NCBI GenBank assembly: GCA_024641255.1
Contig: JAHEDL010000084.1
Span: 1-5,967 of the forward strand
DNA from: Pseudorhodobacter sp.
Lineage (GTDB): Bacteria; Pseudomonadota; Alphaproteobacteria; Rhodobacterales; Rhodobacteraceae
Direction: 5' to 3'
Length of the DNA stretch: 5,967 nucleotides
In this document: piece after piece, positions 5,839-5,967 of the stretch
Numbering within the stretch: position 1 is the stretch's first letter
How the letters are laid out: the number at the start of each line of letters is the position of its first letter
Position numbers and translations under genes: made by a program
Notes under the pieces: model-generated
Seen by the model: the letters and a program-made list of their open reading frames with translations, nothing else
What the model was told of the DNA's origin: nothing
The model's database searches: none

Positions 5839-5967
5839 TCACTCCATAATTGCGCGGGTTCCGGCGATGCTCAGGCCGTAGGCATCCAGCCCAACAACCT
5901 TCGGTGCCGCCGAATTTGTCACCAAAGTAATGCTGGAAAGCCCCAGCGCCGCCAAGATCTGCGCGCC
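5839..5967 (-). CDS. ribB: RibB/RibBA C-terminus (partial), GTP cyclohydrolase II-like
   Basis: Only the last 42 codons are in the window; the gene continues beyond 5967. The fragment reads GAQILAALGL, then SSITLVTNSAAPKVVGLDAY and GLSIAGTRAIME. This matches the end of the GTP cyclohydrolase II domain fused to dihydroxybutanone-phosphate synthase in RibBA-type proteins, where GAQIL-x-x-LG, LLTNNP-x-K-x-x-GL and YGL-x-I are usual. The TNNP-x-K block is altered here to TNSAAPK, as seen in alphaproteobacterial RibB proteins whose second domain is degenerate (the RibBX type). The RibB half would make the four-carbon substrate of RibH. The stop codon lies three bases before the ribH ATG, and the ribH ribosome-binding site is inside this gene's last codons. 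Assignment to the family is firm; the exact fusion type is not. Confidence 0.85.
   Translation of the reverse strand, partial: GAQILAALGLSSITLVTNSAAPKVVGLDAYGLSIAGTRAIME

Noticed and set aside
1..5967. Searched for CRISPR repeats, insertion-sequence ends, integrase or transposase genes, toxin-antitoxin pairs and an FMN riboswitch.
   Set aside because: None seen; any FMN riboswitch of the rib operon would lie upstream, outside the window.

Overview
The window looks like ordinary chromosomal DNA of an alphaproteobacterium, most likely of the Rhodobacteraceae (Roseobacter/Rhodobacter group). The evidence is the GC-rich coding sequence, a tRNA-His of the alphaproteobacterial type without an encoded G-1, an MmcB-type repair protein, a small protein resembling the rhodobacteral DUF6324 family, and a 6S RNA gene lying tail-to-tail with a two-helix membrane protein, an arrangement described in Rhodobacter sphaeroides. 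I see no phage, transposon, CRISPR array or toxin system.

Layout. Positions 1-59 are the downstream flank of tex and hold a perfect 9-bp hairpin. Positions 60-2384 (-) encode the transcription accessory protein Tex. Positions 2385-2532 hold a likely tex promoter and the terminator of the next gene. Positions 2533-2609 (-) are tRNA-His(GTG), with its own promoter upstream. Positions 2715-2942 (+) encode a 75-aa DUF6324-like protein whose 3' end overlaps mmcB (2923-3381, -) by 20 bp. mmcB has a LexA-type operator inside its promoter and probably starts leaderless. Positions 3587-3817 (+) encode a 76-aa DUF2798 membrane protein. Positions 3856-4019 (+) fold as a 6S RNA, ending one base before the stop codon of the SspA-like membrane protein (4020-4322, -). 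Positions 4393-4794 (-) encode an exported META/HslJ-like protein. Positions 4877-5967 (-) are the end of a riboflavin operon: the ribB(A/X) C-terminus, ribH, and nusB, tightly packed.

How the parts work together. The riboflavin block makes 6,7-dimethyl-8-ribityllumazine and carries nusB as a translationally coupled last gene. NusB, Tex, 6S RNA and tRNA-His all concern transcription or translation, but apart from the rib-nusB operon they appear to be separate units. The most interesting points are non-coding: the 6S RNA with a predictable pRNA start and its abutment to sspA, the unusual acceptor end of tRNA-His, and the LexA box placed between the -35 and -10 of mmcB. I found no convincing evidence of an entirely new system.
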